A DNA stretch of 64,000 nucleotides from Yoonia sp. SS1-5 (GCF_038443705.2 NZ_CP151764.2:271733-335732); one strand, 5' to 3'. Shown: positions 45,315 through 54,199, counted from the stretch's first letter. Notes: generated by a model from the sequence alone, not told the origin. Made by a program: numbers and translations.

Positions 45315-45881
45315 ATGACACGCACTGGCGACATCCTCGGATACGCAAGAGTCTCCACCGCCGACCAAGACCTGTCCGGCCAAAAAGACCGGTTGCTACA
45401 ACACGGCGCTATTCGCGTGTTCGAGGACGTGATCTCCGGCAAGACGTTCAACCGACCTGGGCTAACAGAACTGCTTGATCAGGCGCGCCCCAACGACACC
45501 CTCGCCGTTATCCGCCTTGATCGTTTGGGACGCTCGCTCAAGGAGCTGCTGGAAACCGTCGATGACCTGAAGGCCAGAGAGATCAACCTGATCAGCCTTG
45601 AAGAGCGGATCGACACGACATCTGCCGCTGGCGAACTCGTATTCCACGTGTTCGGGGCCATCGCGCATTTCGAGCGCCGCCTGATCTCAGAGCGCACCAA
45701 AGATGGCCTGATCAACGCCCGAAAGCATGGTCGCAACCCTGGGCGCCCACCATTGCAACCCGAGACAATCTCAGCCCTCCAGGATCTCGTCAGCGCAGGA
45801 CAATCCGTCGCCCAGGCCGCAAAACACCTCGGCATAGGCAGATCAACAGCTTACAAGGTGATCAGAAACGCTACACCATAA
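45315..45881 (+). CDS. Tn3-type serine resolvase (copy 2)
   Basis: 188 aa, same sequence as the resolvase at 4417-4983, with active-site YARVSTADQDL and RLDRLGRS blocks. The res/promoter region (45175-45314) with its CAAAACGGCCGTTTTG palindrome lies between it and the transposase. Two res sites in inverted orientation 41 kb apart would not support normal deletion-type resolution. Confidence 0.93.
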   Translation: MTRTGDILGYARVSTADQDLSGQKDRLLQHGAIRVFEDVISGKTFNRPGLTELLDQARPNDTLAVIRLDRLGRSLKELLETVDDLKAREINLISLEERIDTTSAAGELVFHVFGAIAHFERRLISERTKDGLINARKHGRNPGRPPLQPETISALQDLVSAGQSVAQAAKHLGIGRSTAYKVIRNATP

Positions 45882-45963
45882 GCCATGTTCAGTTTTCGTT
45901 CCCCCTTAGCGTGGTTCTACGAAGAAACCTTCCGATGGGGCCTGCTAGGAAAGGAGCCACCCA

Positions 45964-46104
45964 ATGACAGTAAAGACCGTAGGCCTGGATTTGGCCAAGG
46001 ATGTTTTTCAAGTACACGGCATTTCGGAGAACGGCCGCGTTATCTTCAACAAGGCGATCAAACGCGCGAAGCTGCTGGCGTTTTTTGAGACGCTGCCACC
46101 GTGC
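45964..46104 (+). pseudogene. IS110-family transposase, N-terminal fragment
   Basis: About 47 codons, beginning with the DEDD-type start [19 protein letters not shown] and AGGA upstream, end abruptly at ETLPPC, where sequence from another IS follows. Typical IS110 N-terminus; the rest is missing. Confidence 0.75.
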
Positions 46105-46219
46105 ACGCGCCCTCAACCAAGGTCTCGGCGACGATCCGCGCCTTCACATCGCGCGGCCAACGTGGACACCTACGTCGATCAGACACGTCATCCGTGAGAA
46201 ACTCATCGGATATCTCCAT
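46105..46219 (-). pseudogene. IS66-family accessory ORF, N-terminal fragment
   Basis: The minus-strand frame from ATG 46219 reads MEISDEFL ... [19 protein letters not shown], the helix-turn-helix start of an IS66 TnpA-type accessory protein. It is cut by the junction with the IS110 fragment. Confidence 0.6.
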
Positions 46220-46319
46220 AGAGAAACTCCCTCGCAAAAATACAAGGGCCGGAATCGCAGATCAAAAACTCAAACGGAAGGTCGGGTCAAAACACCGCTT
46301 ACACTTAAATCACTCTCCA

Positions 46320-46594
46320 AGACGCCGTTAGGTCGGGTTCGTCGGACGCTCACTAACAACACAGCCGAGAGCGCCGTCAAACCGGTCGCCATCGGCCGGA
46401 AGAACTGGATGTTCGCAGGTTCAGAAGGCGGAGGCAAAGCCATGACTATCGCATTCACCCTGATCGAAACCGCCAAACTCAACAACGTCGATTCCCAAGC
46501 ATGGCTCACATGGGTTCTTGCCAAGATCGCTGATCACAAGATCACACGCCTCGACGAGCTCCTACCTTGGCGTTACGCTGCTCAAGCAGCGTAA
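46320..46594 (+). pseudogene. IS66-family transposase, C-terminal fragment
   Basis: The last ~90 codons match IS66 transposases: [58 protein letters not shown] and DELLPW. The upstream 100 bp of the same frame shows no family similarity that I can see, so an internal deletion or junction lies near 46320. Confidence 0.75.
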
Positions 46595-46767
46595 CAGCAT
46601 CCGCGCTGGCTCAACAGGGCGGGTTCATCGGACGGGCACTCATCACGTGCAACGTCGCGATCATCTTCTATGGCTTCATGCGCCCGCTGATACGCTGCCA
46701 TAAACGTAAATTCGCCAATAACTGAGGGTGGTTCACTTTTAACCATATGTCTTTATTGCATTTTTCC

Positions 46768-46796
46768 AAATAATGTCAATATTGTTGACATTATTT
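46768..46796. repeat. AT-rich perfect inverted repeat
   Basis: AAATAATGTCAA-TATTG-TTGACATTATTT: 12-bp perfect arms with a 5-nt loop, 70 bp beyond the stop of the secreted-protein gene at 46867. It may be an operator or a transcription end. The surrounding 46595-46866 has no gene. Confidence 0.55.
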
Positions 46797-46866
46797 CAAA
46801 TGCCTGATAACAGAATTTTTACGGGGTCGTCAAATACCCTGCTGATAAACTAAGCATTTTTGGTTT

Positions 46867-48042
46867 TCATTGAATTGTGTAGCTTATATCTGCCTGTCCA
46901 AGAAGGGCGTTTCCAAAATTTTCCATCCACTCGATACTTGTTTCTCCCGCTAAGCATTTTTCTAATCGCTCCAATGAAAGTTGGAGTTCAGAAAGGCGGT
47001 TAGCTTGCGCAGCTCTAGCAGGTTGTGCAATCTGATTTTCAAACTCGCTTTCGATCATTCGAGCGCGTTCCGATTGGCTTTCTTCCCATCGCCGCGTATT
47101 AGACTGAACATATAGCCAATCTTTTTGCTTTACGCCTTCGTCGTAGAGACACTTAACTTCTTCTAAGGCTTCGAATGTAGTTATGATTTCTTCTACTACG
47201 GTTTTTAGACAGTCAACGCATTCCGCTCCCGCATAAAAAAAACTTTGTGAGGATAGCTGTTCAATCGGGTCTGGAACTCTAATCTCGCCAGTACAAGAAC
47301 TTCCGCCACCTTGAAGCGAGTTTCCTGCTTTCAAAGCTTGTGATGAGGCTAATTGCTCAGCCAACATATATCGGCGTGACTTAAGAAGGTCTAGATTGCC
47401 TTCCACAGGAAACACATCCATCCCGCGGCTGAGTCGTTGATATATTTCGATTATATTGTTTCCAACCCATGGTGCATCATATTGATAAACTGAGCGTCCA
47501 TCGGCCCGCACGCTATACGATGGGAAGGAATCGTGCTTTCCAGAAATGGACACATCACCGTTGACTGCCACTTGGAATTGTATTTCGTAGTCGATTGACG
47601 ATCTTTGAAATCCAAAAGGATCGAGTGGGACATGAGCTACCGTTTGCGTACTCCCCCGCGCCGTAAATTGAACTCCACAGCATGCAAACTTTTCAAAAAC
47701 GACGCGGAAATCATTAGAAACTCCTGAAAATTCAAGTGTAGGTCCTCGCGTGTCGAGGAGGTCATCATATGGATGAGGGGCGTTGGAGCTCTCGCCAGTC
47801 GACCATTTTGGAAGTACCTGGGTTTTACCCACAAGATATTGACTTCGTACTTCCTGAGAGTCAAAATCCACGTCTATTCGGTGCAGTATTTTTTGCCCAG
47901 GGTTAATATTTCCCTCGGGAATGTATGCTTCAATCTCGATGATTACGACATCAGCAATTGCTGGATTCATAGCGCCAAGTGTTAAAATCGTGATCAATAA
48001 AGCTACAAAATATTTTGAAACGGTTTGTAATCTTGGTGTCAT
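46867..48042 (-). CDS. Secreted protein of unknown function
   Basis: 391 aa with an N-terminal signal peptide (YFVALLITILTLGAMNPAIAD). The first ~180 residues of the mature part are rich in beta-type sequence (PEGNINPGQKILHRIDVDFD, FEKFACCGVQFTARGS). The C-terminal ~110 residues contain CVDCLKTVVEEI, then a long charged helix (RRWEESQSERARMIESEFEN), likely a coiled coil. I do not recognise the family. Lower GC than the catabolic operons suggests separate transfer. It is isolated between an IS66 fragment and a lipoprotein gene, both foreign-looking. Confidence 0.65.
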   Translation of the reverse strand: MTPRLQTVSKYFVALLITILTLGAMNPAIADVVIIEIEAYIPEGNINPGQKILHRIDVDFDSQEVRSQYLVGKTQVLPKWSTGESSNAPHPYDDLLDTRGPTLEFSGVSNDFRVVFEKFACCGVQFTARGSTQTVAHVPLDPFGFQRSSIDYEIQFQVAVNGDVSISGKHDSFPSYSVRADGRSVYQYDAPWVGNNIIEIYQRLSRGMDVFPVEGNLDLLKSRRYMLAEQLASSQALKAGNSLQGGGSSCTGEIRVPDPIEQLSSQSFFYAGAECVDCLKTVVEEIITTFEALEEVKCLYDEGVKQKDWLYVQSNTRRWEESQSERARMIESEFENQIAQPARAAQANRLSELQLSLERLEKCLAGETSIEWMENFGNALLGQADISYTIQ

Positions 48043-48151
48043 GGGATGACGATCCTAGTTGTATTGCGTTATCATGATTCAAAAATGAGAGGCGTTGCAC
48101 ATGCGGTTAGCCGCTATACTGAGGGAGGTCCGGGGTCATGGTCGACCTCGA

Positions 48152-48190
48152 AAGGATTGAAACACTATCACCAATTCTGTTTCAATCCTT
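48152..48190 (-). terminator. Hairpin downstream of the lipoprotein gene
   Basis: AAGGATTGAAAC (48152-48163) pairs perfectly with GTTTCAATCCTT (48179-48190) around a 15-nt loop, 50 bp past the minus-strand stop at 48240. It is consistent with a transcript end, although the T-tract is short. Confidence 0.5.
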
Positions 48191-48239
48191 CTTAACCTGA
48201 TCTTTTGCAACAGGCTCTTTCCATTGACGTGTGACCCAA

Positions 48240-49139
48240 CTATTCCTGCGCCACAAAGCCGCCTACAATGGGCATGACTCCTGCGTCCGAAGTGTTAACT
48301 GATCCAACCAAAGTTCCTCCAACAGCCGCCGCTTCACTTCCAAAAAATGCGCCTTTCATATCTGCGTTGAAATCAGTCATTGACGAACTCGTCGATGAAG
48401 ACTGAAGAGAGACTGTGCCTTCAAAACCGTTGCGCGAATTCATCGCACCTTCGATGCTCAGCTGAGCACCCTCGAGGAAGTCTGAACTGGACGGTGCTAG
48501 GGAAACAGACCTCTGATCAAGATCTGCAACCCCGGTGAGTGTATTGTCTTGAAAATTCGCCTCAATGCTGACGTCTCCACCTGCTGTACCATACACTCCA
48601 CTAGTCGGACTGCCCCGATATGCGACAAAGACATCGCCTTCATAGGTTACGGATCCAGTCACCTGGTCAAACTGCGAGGGGTCGGTCGATGCGCCAATCA
48701 CTCCAACTTTGTCAACAACACCAGAACCGCCACCTTCAAAAAAGGAAAGTAGCTGAGCCTCTGTTATGTTTATATCTGATTGCCTACCCATATTTACGGT
48801 TAAAGGACTACCGGAACCATCGGTTCGCGTCGTGCTCACACCTTGATGGTCAAAGGGGCTGACTTTGGTCAAACGAACATTTTGAGCTATAGTTACAACC
48901 CCACCATCTGGGTAGCTGAAAACGTATACGTCATCATTCTGTGTGAGCTTTTGCAGTGTAGCGGGGGCAAAGCCAACATCATCGCCTTCGATTGTTGCAA
49001 GCTGGGTTTCATAACGAGTTCCGGCAGGAGCGTCGGCAACCGTGCTGGCAGCTGTCGCAAAGCCCTCTGACGATAGAAACTCCCTTGATGGACTTGTGTT
49101 TGTAGGTGTTGGGTTATTGCTACCACTTCCACCAGACAT
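48240..49139 (-). pseudogene. TbpB-like surface lipoprotein that lost its signal peptide
   Basis: 299 codons from an internal ATG. The frame continues eight codons upstream (ISATTSGC) to a TGA at 49164-49166 that lies at the IS3 end. SGC followed by a Gly/Ser-rich stretch looks like a lipobox and tether, so the signal peptide was removed by the insertion. The C-terminal GSVTYEGDVFVAYRG, GEVSIEANF-like strands and GAFFGSEAAAVGGTLVGSV match the beta-barrel lobe of transferrin-binding-protein-B-like, Slam-dependent lipoproteins. Without export it is probably non-functional. Confidence 0.75.
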
Positions 49140-49211
49140 ACATCCAGAGGTGGTCGCGGAAATTCAGACCAGTCGTTAAGGTGGATCGCATGATGAAAGA
49201 AGTGATCCAAA

Positions 49212-49520
49212 ATGAAGAAACGAAAGAACCACTCGCCTGAGTTCAAGGCCAAGGTTGCACTTGAAGCGATCCGCGAGGAGATGACGCTGGCGGAACTGTC
49301 CAAGAAATATGGCGTCCATCCCACTCAGATCGGCACCTGGAAGCGTGCAGCGATAGAGAACATGTCGACTGCCTTTACCCGCAAAGGCTCAGCGCCCGAA
49401 CCGGTCAGTGCTGCTGACGTCGACAAGTTGCATTCCAAGATTGGCCAGTTGGTGGTGGAACGGGATTTTTTAGCGGATGCCTCGCAACAGTTGCTCGGGA
49501 CGCGAGGCAAAAAATGGTGA
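49212..49520 (+). CDS. IS3-family transposase OrfA
   Basis: 102 aa. The helix-turn-helix MTLAELSKKYGVHPTQIGTW and the C-terminal leucine-zipper region KLHSKIGQLVVERDFLADAS are typical of IS3 OrfA. It overlaps orfB by 7 nt in another frame, the usual site of programmed frameshifting to OrfAB. Complete, but its partner OrfB is truncated, so no transposition is expected. Confidence 0.88.
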   Translation: MKKRKNHSPEFKAKVALEAIREEMTLAELSKKYGVHPTQIGTWKRAAIENMSTAFTRKGSAPEPVSAADVDKLHSKIGQLVVERDFLADASQQLLGTRGKKW

Positions 49521-49846
49521 GCCGGGATCATAAGTTAAGTATGCGTAAACAGTGCGCATTGTTACAGTTGTCGCGGTCACGGCTTTACTATTGCCCTGTC
49601 GGCGAGAGCACCGAGAACCTGCGGTTCATGGAAATTATCGACAAGCAGTTCTTGGAAACGCCTTGGTACGGGTCGCGTCAGATGGCTCGGTTCATGAAGC
49701 GAAATAACCACCAATGTGGCCGCCATCGCGCACGACGTCTGATGCGCCTCATGCGGTTGGTTCCGATCTATCAGGAACCAAACACCAGCAAGAAGCACCC
49801 GCAACATAAAATCTGGCCCTATCTGCTGCGGAACGTAGAGGTGGTC
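49514..49846 (+). pseudogene. IS3-family transposase OrfB, 5' fragment
   Basis: About 110 codons: SMRKQCALLQLSRSRLYYCP, ETPWYGSRQMARFMKRN and HKIWPYLLRNVEV are the conserved N-terminal part of IS3 OrfB. The DDE domain is missing; the frame then runs by chance into the end of IS3 element B. Confidence 0.85.
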
Positions 49847-49850
49847 CTAG

Positions 49851-50053
49851 ATTTTAGACCAGTTTGCAGCCAATTTAAGGTGGATCATGGGTTGATTTAG
49901 GCTGCTATTCTCATTGGTTGGTGTTTGCTGGCATAGGCCTCGTTTGGGGTCAACAAGCCGTGCGTCGAGTGTGGACGTTCTGAGTTGTAGTACGTCATCC
50001 ACTTTCCGATCCCCGCGCGCATTTCTGAGCCTGTCTCAAACGCGTTCAGATAG
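49851..50053 (-). pseudogene. IS3-family element B, 3' remnant (OrfB C-terminus plus end repeat)
   Basis: The minus strand encodes YLNAFETGSEMRAGIGKWM, then YYNSERPHSTHGLLTPNEAY and a TAA at 49897-49899, the C-terminal tail of IS3 OrfB, followed by its end repeat. It faces element A and joins a Tn3 transposase fragment at about 50053. Confidence 0.75.
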
Positions 50054-50654
50054 CTTTAGCGAGTTCTGGGATGCGAGGGCAATTACCCAACTTGCTACCG
50101 ATCCTGTCTGGTACTGTTGACTGGTCAGAGATCGAAAGACAGTACGATGAAATGGTCAAGTATGCCGCCGCCATGCAGCACGGCACGGCACGGCTGACCC
50201 GGAAGCCATTCTGCGTCGTTTTGCACGCGCCGATGTGATGCACCCGACCTATAAAGCGCTCGCTGAGTTGGGGCGGGCGATCAAGACCATCTTTCTGTGC
50301 CGCTATCTTCGATCCGAAGATTTCCGACGCGAGATTCATGAAGGGTTGAATGTGGTCGAGAACTGGAACAGCGCCAATGGCTTTGTATTCTTCGGTAAAG
50401 GCGGTGAGATTTCCAGCAATCGGATTGCTGATCAGGAAGTCTCAGCTCATGCACTGCACCTGCTTCAAGCCTCACTCGTCTATGTGAACACGCGCATGAT
50501 GCAATCGGTGCTGGCAGAACCGATATGGGCAACCCGGCTGACTGATCGGGACTATAGCGGGCTTTCCCCGCTGATCTATGCTCATATCAATCCGTATGGC
50601 CGGTTCGATGTTGATCTGGAGCGGCGGATTGATTTCGGCACAATGGCAGCGTAA
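50054..50654 (+). pseudogene. Tn3-family transposase, 3' fragment with frameshift
   Basis: Encodes LPNLLPILSGTVDWSEIE then [22 protein letters not shown] duplication near 50185-50200 then shifts the frame, and the rest continues from about 50200 ([20 protein letters not shown] to [13 protein letters not shown]). This is the C-terminal catalytic-domain end of a Tn3 transposase. The 5' part is absent here. It is followed by res-like repeats and a resolvase, the normal Tn3 order. Confidence 0.82.
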
Positions 50655-50785
50655 TCACTGCGTCACAAAAGGGTACACCTTCAGGAGACATACAGATGTG
50701 ACAGCATGAAATGTCACAAAAGGGTGGCGCAGCTGGAATTGTGACAGTATCACGGACACAGCCACCCTAATGTGACAGGTTGCAC
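50655..50785. promoter_or_regulatory. Probable res site of the Tn3 remnant
   Basis: The gap between transposase fragment and resolvase has repeated TGTGACA/TGTCACA units (about 50696, 50715, 50740, 50770) in both orientations, as expected for resolvase-binding subsites. Confidence 0.55.
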
Positions 50786-51352
50786 ATGCCCCGGATCGGA
50801 TATGCCCGCGTCAGCACTTCAAGCCAAGATCTCGATATTCAGAAAGCCAAGTTGAAGGCGGCGGGTTGCGAGGTCATCCGCTCCGAAACGGTGTCTGGCG
50901 CTTCCAGAGATGACCGTTCTGAACTGGCGACCGTGATGGAATTTTTGCGCGGTGGTGATGAGTTGGTTGTGCATCGACTAGACCGCCTTGGTCGTTCCAC
51001 TCGTGATGTGTTGAACCTGGTGCATGAGCTGGATGCCAAAGGCGCATCACTCCGCGTGCTTGAACCGGAAGTCACCACCGCCGGTGACATGGGACGCATG
51101 GTCATCACTGTGCTTGGCATGGTGGCAGACATGGAACTAAAGTTCATTCGTGACCGGCAGCGCGCGGGAATTGAGGCAGCGAAGGGCAAGGGCGTTTATA
51201 AAGGGCGTCGGAAATCTATTGATAACGCGGAAATCCGGCAATTGGCTGATGCAGGTGTCGCCAAAGCCAAAATCGCCCGTGACCTGGGGGTTTCCAGAAT
51301 GACCGTCTACCGGGCGCTGGCTGAGCCCGAAACCGAAACGGACGTTGATTGA
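50786..51352 (+). CDS. Serine recombinase (Tn3 resolvase family)
   Basis: 188 aa from ATG 50786 (a TTG two codons earlier is possible). The active-site serine lies in IGYARVSTSSQDLDIQ, the arginine block is VVHRLDRLGRSTRDVL, and a C-terminal Hin-type helix-turn-helix is NAEIRQLADAGVAKAKIARD. It is intact although its transposase is only a fragment. It is a different lineage from the 3,780-bp element's resolvase. It probably still binds the adjacent repeats. Confidence 0.9.
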   Translation: MPRIGYARVSTSSQDLDIQKAKLKAAGCEVIRSETVSGASRDDRSELATVMEFLRGGDELVVHRLDRLGRSTRDVLNLVHELDAKGASLRVLEPEVTTAGDMGRMVITVLGMVADMELKFIRDRQRAGIEAAKGKGVYKGRRKSIDNAEIRQLADAGVAKAKIARDLGVSRMTVYRALAEPETETDVD

Positions 51353-51519
51353 GCATGTGGCGAATGACTCAAAAGAGCCCAAAGCAACCAAATTGCGGCA
51401 TGATAGCGAACGGCAACTTTGTAGCTCTAGCACTGACGCATTTGAGATCGAGCTAGAGCTAGAGCACCTAGCAGTAGTACGCCATCTGACACAAATGACT
51501 TCCTCAGGGGCAAACGCCG

Positions 51520-52401
51520 TTACTTCCCGATAAAGTCGGCGCGCTTTTCCAGCAGTGCGGCAGAGAGATAATCGACAAGCAATCGCGCGCGGCGCACACG
51601 GCGCAAGTCGCCATGCAGCAGAATCCATGTTGACCTTCGTTGGTCCAAGTCAGTGCCGGGCACCCTTTGCATCTCGGGAAAGACAGTTGTGACCCAGTTA
51701 GCGACAAACGCCATGCCCGCCCCATGACGCGCAAGATGTAGGTGCATTTGCGGGTCCTGGACGGTGTGACGGACACGCGCGTGCGGAAATGGCGAGGCGT
51801 CGATCATTGCCTGCAACTCTGGCACATCGCCGTAGCCAATCCATGTGAGCCCTTTGCCTTTTGGTCCGGCTTCGGGCAATTGTCGGTCAATATACTCTCG
51901 GGACGCAAACACACCGATGGACAATGGAAACAGTTTACGGCCAACCGCGTCTTCGTCTACCTTTACAACATGCCGGATGGACACGTCGGTTTCGTCTTTT
52001 TCAATTGAATCAATGAAATAGGACAGTTTCAACTCGATCTGAATCTCGGGATAAAGCGTCGCAAATTCTGCCAAAGCAGGGGCGAGCAAATAATGCGCCG
52101 TCATCGGATCAACGGACAATCGAATGCGCCCTGACGCTTCGCGATCTAGGCCCTTTACGGCACTGAAACCCTTAAGCAAGGCCGCCTCGGCTTCGAGTGC
52201 CTGAGGCAGCAAACGCCGTCCCGCAGGCGTCAGCGTCAGCCCCGCTGCATTCCTACGAAATAGCGTCGTGCCAAGTTGGGCCTCCAGACCTTCAATCTGG
52301 CGGCGCACGGTGGCGTGGGTGCCCTCTATCTGTTCTGCGCCTGCCCGAAGAGAGCCTGAGCGCGCGACGGCAAGAAAGGCGGGTAGCGATTTCCAATCCA
52401 T
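51520..52401 (-). CDS. LysR family transcriptional regulator
   Basis: 293 aa starting MDWKSLPAFLAVARSGSLR; a GTG two codons earlier is possible. The N-terminal winged helix (AGAEQIEGTHATVRRQIEGLE) and C-terminal periplasmic-binding-like effector domain are complete. It is divergent from the oxidoreductase operon and faces an inverted repeat in the 100-bp gap. It likely controls 52502-55682 in response to an unknown inducer. Confidence 0.9.
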   Translation of the reverse strand: MDWKSLPAFLAVARSGSLRAGAEQIEGTHATVRRQIEGLEAQLGTTLFRRNAAGLTLTPAGRRLLPQALEAEAALLKGFSAVKGLDREASGRIRLSVDPMTAHYLLAPALAEFATLYPEIQIELKLSYFIDSIEKDETDVSIRHVVKVDEDAVGRKLFPLSIGVFASREYIDRQLPEAGPKGKGLTWIGYGDVPELQAMIDASPFPHARVRHTVQDPQMHLHLARHGAGMAFVANWVTTVFPEMQRVPGTDLDQRRSTWILLHGDLRRVRRARLLVDYLSAALLEKRADFIGK

Positions 52402-52418
52402 AATCACTGTATCGTTTT

Positions 52419-52435
52419 TGAACCTATCTGGTTCA
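52419..52435. promoter_or_regulatory. Probable LysR-binding dyad
   Basis: TGAACC-TATCT-GGTTCA: 6-bp perfect arms, a 17-bp site in the divergent gap, close to the LysR start and about 67 bp before the oxidoreductase ATG. Confidence 0.55.
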
Positions 52436-52501
52436 TCTTAGGCAATGATCGTATTAAAATAAATCCGGTATTTCCCTGATCATTCAATCAAGGAGATCAC
52501 C

Positions 52502-53482
52502 ATGGAAACGACATTTACTGCTTGGGACGTCAGCCGTTACGGCGGCCCCGACGTCCTCAAACCCGTATCCCGCACAGTACAAACACCGAAGTCTGGACAA
52601 GTTCTGATCCGCATCCGGGCCTCTGCCGTGACACGCGCGGATGGCATGATGCGGGCAGGCCAGCCAAAGTTTGCCCGCCTTTTTCTAGGGCTCAAGCGGC
52701 CGCGGACCGGATTGGTTGGGACCTGCTTTGCGGGCGATATTGTCGCGGTGGGCGACAACGTGACCGACTTTGCTGTTGGCGATGCCGTCTTTGCTGAGGC
52801 CGGCCTCCAGTTCGGGGCAAATGCTTCGTATATCTGCGTCGATGCAAGCGGCAGCCTTTTGCAAAAGCCTGATGCCGTGACCTACGAGGAAGCCGCGACC
52901 CTTTTTGATGGCGCGATGACGTCTTGGCATTTCCTGACGCGGGTGGCGCAGGTGCAGCCGGGTGAGAACGTGCTCATCCTTGGTGGGTCAGGCGGTCTTG
53001 GAACGGCTGCGGTTCAATTCGCCAAAGCCCTCGGGGCCAAAGTGACGGCAAGTGCAAGCGCAAAGAATGCAGAGCTCCTGCGGTCCCTCGGCGCGGATCG
53101 GGTTGTCGACTATCGCAGCGAAGACCCGCTAGCATGTCGCGCCACTTATGACGTCGTGTTCGACACGCTGGGGGTTTCATCCTTCGGTGCAGCCAACCCA
53201 GCATTGACGAAAGGTGGGCGCTACATTTGCCCCGTATTGGGCCTTGCCTTATTGCGGGACATGGTCGCGACCAGAGTATTCGGCAGCAAGAGGGCCAAGT
53301 TTGCTGCGGCGGGCATGTCCAAGCCCGCAGTCCATCGCGCAGAGCTGGCAGAGGTTCTCGCGCTGATGGCCAAAAGCCAGTTTTCGCCCGTCATGGATCG
53401 CACTTATCCGTTGGCCGATCTGGTCGAGGCGCATCGCTATGTCGAAACGGGCCGCAAGCGCGGCAACGTCGTTGTGGTGTGA
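52502..53482 (+). CDS. MDR-family NAD(P)-dependent oxidoreductase (zinc-free, quinone reductase type)
   Basis: 326 aa with AAGGAG upstream. The GroES-like N-terminus (YGGPDVLKPVSRTVQTPKSG and IRASAVTRADGMMRAG) and Rossmann motif LILGGSGGLGTAAVQFAK (about residue 160) mark a medium-chain dehydrogenase of the quinone oxidoreductase/enoyl-reductase branch. The zinc-ligand pattern is absent. It is first in a five-gene operon divergent from LysR, typical of electrophile or quinone detoxification modules. Confidence 0.9.
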   Translation: METTFTAWDVSRYGGPDVLKPVSRTVQTPKSGQVLIRIRASAVTRADGMMRAGQPKFARLFLGLKRPRTGLVGTCFAGDIVAVGDNVTDFAVGDAVFAEAGLQFGANASYICVDASGSLLQKPDAVTYEEAATLFDGAMTSWHFLTRVAQVQPGENVLILGGSGGLGTAAVQFAKALGAKVTASASAKNAELLRSLGADRVVDYRSEDPLACRATYDVVFDTLGVSSFGAANPALTKGGRYICPVLGLALLRDMVATRVFGSKRAKFAAAGMSKPAVHRAELAEVLALMAKSQFSPVMDRTYPLADLVEAHRYVETGRKRGNVVVV

Positions 53483-53494
53483 GGGGAACGTGAC

Positions 53495-54157
53495 ATGAAC
53501 ACGCTTTCAATCTCAACGCAGCAGGTGCGTTTTGCAGGTGTCTGCTACCTTGTCATCATTCTTTGTGGCGTCGGGTCCGAAGTCGCTTTGCGCGGACCGC
53601 TGATCGATTTTGGTTCAGCGGAACAGACAATGCAGGCGATCAACGCCGAACACATGCGGTTCCGCCTTTCGATCATGGCGGACGTGGTGATGGCGCTGGC
53701 GGATGCCGCCCTTGCAGTGCTGCTGTTCCTGATGTTCCGGTCCGTATCAGCGGGGTTGGCACTGGGCGCGCTGGTTTTTCGATTGCTCCAATCTGGTTTG
53801 ATCGCGGCGGGCCTTCTGAATTTGCAAGCCGCGCTTTTGTTTGATGACGCAGAGCACGCGCTGAGCTTCATCGCGTTGCACGCTTATGGTTATGATCTCG
53901 GCCTGATCTTCTTTGCTGTGAACTGCTTTCTGACGGCAGTTTTGATCGTCCAGTCCGGCTTTGTCCCGCGCTTTTTCGGGGTCGGGATCGGCCTGTCGGG
54001 GGTGGTTTACCTGACCGGAAGTGTCCTGCGCTTTGTTGCAGCGGACCTGCATGGCTTCATCGCCCCGGCCTATGTCCTGCCATTGATTGCAGAAACCGCA
54101 TTCTGTCTGTGGCTGCTTGTCTTACCACGCCAGAGCCGACGCGCCGCTACGGTCTGA
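53495..54157 (+). CDS. DUF4386 family membrane protein
   Basis: 220 aa with about six membrane helices. The start RFAGVCYLVIILCGVGSEV and the middle FRLSIMADVVMALADAALAV are typical of DUF4386 proteins. Function unknown. It starts 12 nt after the oxidoreductase, so it is co-transcribed. Confidence 0.82.
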   Translation: MNTLSISTQQVRFAGVCYLVIILCGVGSEVALRGPLIDFGSAEQTMQAINAEHMRFRLSIMADVVMALADAALAVLLFLMFRSVSAGLALGALVFRLLQSGLIAAGLLNLQAALLFDDAEHALSFIALHAYGYDLGLIFFAVNCFLTAVLIVQSGFVPRFFGVGIGLSGVVYLTGSVLRFVAADLHGFIAPAYVLPLIAETAFCLWLLVLPRQSRRAATV

Positions 54158-54199
54158 CATCTGACCAGTCACCAAAAACTCTTTTGAAAGGAAAAACAA

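Larger units (their letters stand above)
42163..45942. mobile_element. Tn3-family transposon, copy 2 (inverted)
   Basis: 3,780 bp, same ends and gene order as 4356-8135 but in the opposite orientation. The left neighbour is the cut ISNCY transposase (ATATA) and the right neighbour is an IS110 fragment (TGCTA), so no target duplication exists. At least one flank was therefore lost or exchanged after insertion. Differences from copy 1 by eye are at 42430 and 42449. Confidence 0.92.
49164..49850 (+). mobile_element. IS3-family element A, 3' truncated
   Basis: The left end near 49164 (CAGACCAGTCGTTAAGGTGG) resembles the end of element B at 49857 (TAGACCAGTTTGCAGCC ... AAGGTGG). It holds orfA and the first third of orfB, then is cut by element B. 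It disrupts the lipoprotein gene. Confidence 0.7.

Noticed and set aside
48152..48190. GGATTGAAAC-like sequence resembling the end of a type I CRISPR repeat
   Set aside because: It occurs once, as part of a perfect hairpin; there are no regularly spaced copies and no cas genes in the window.
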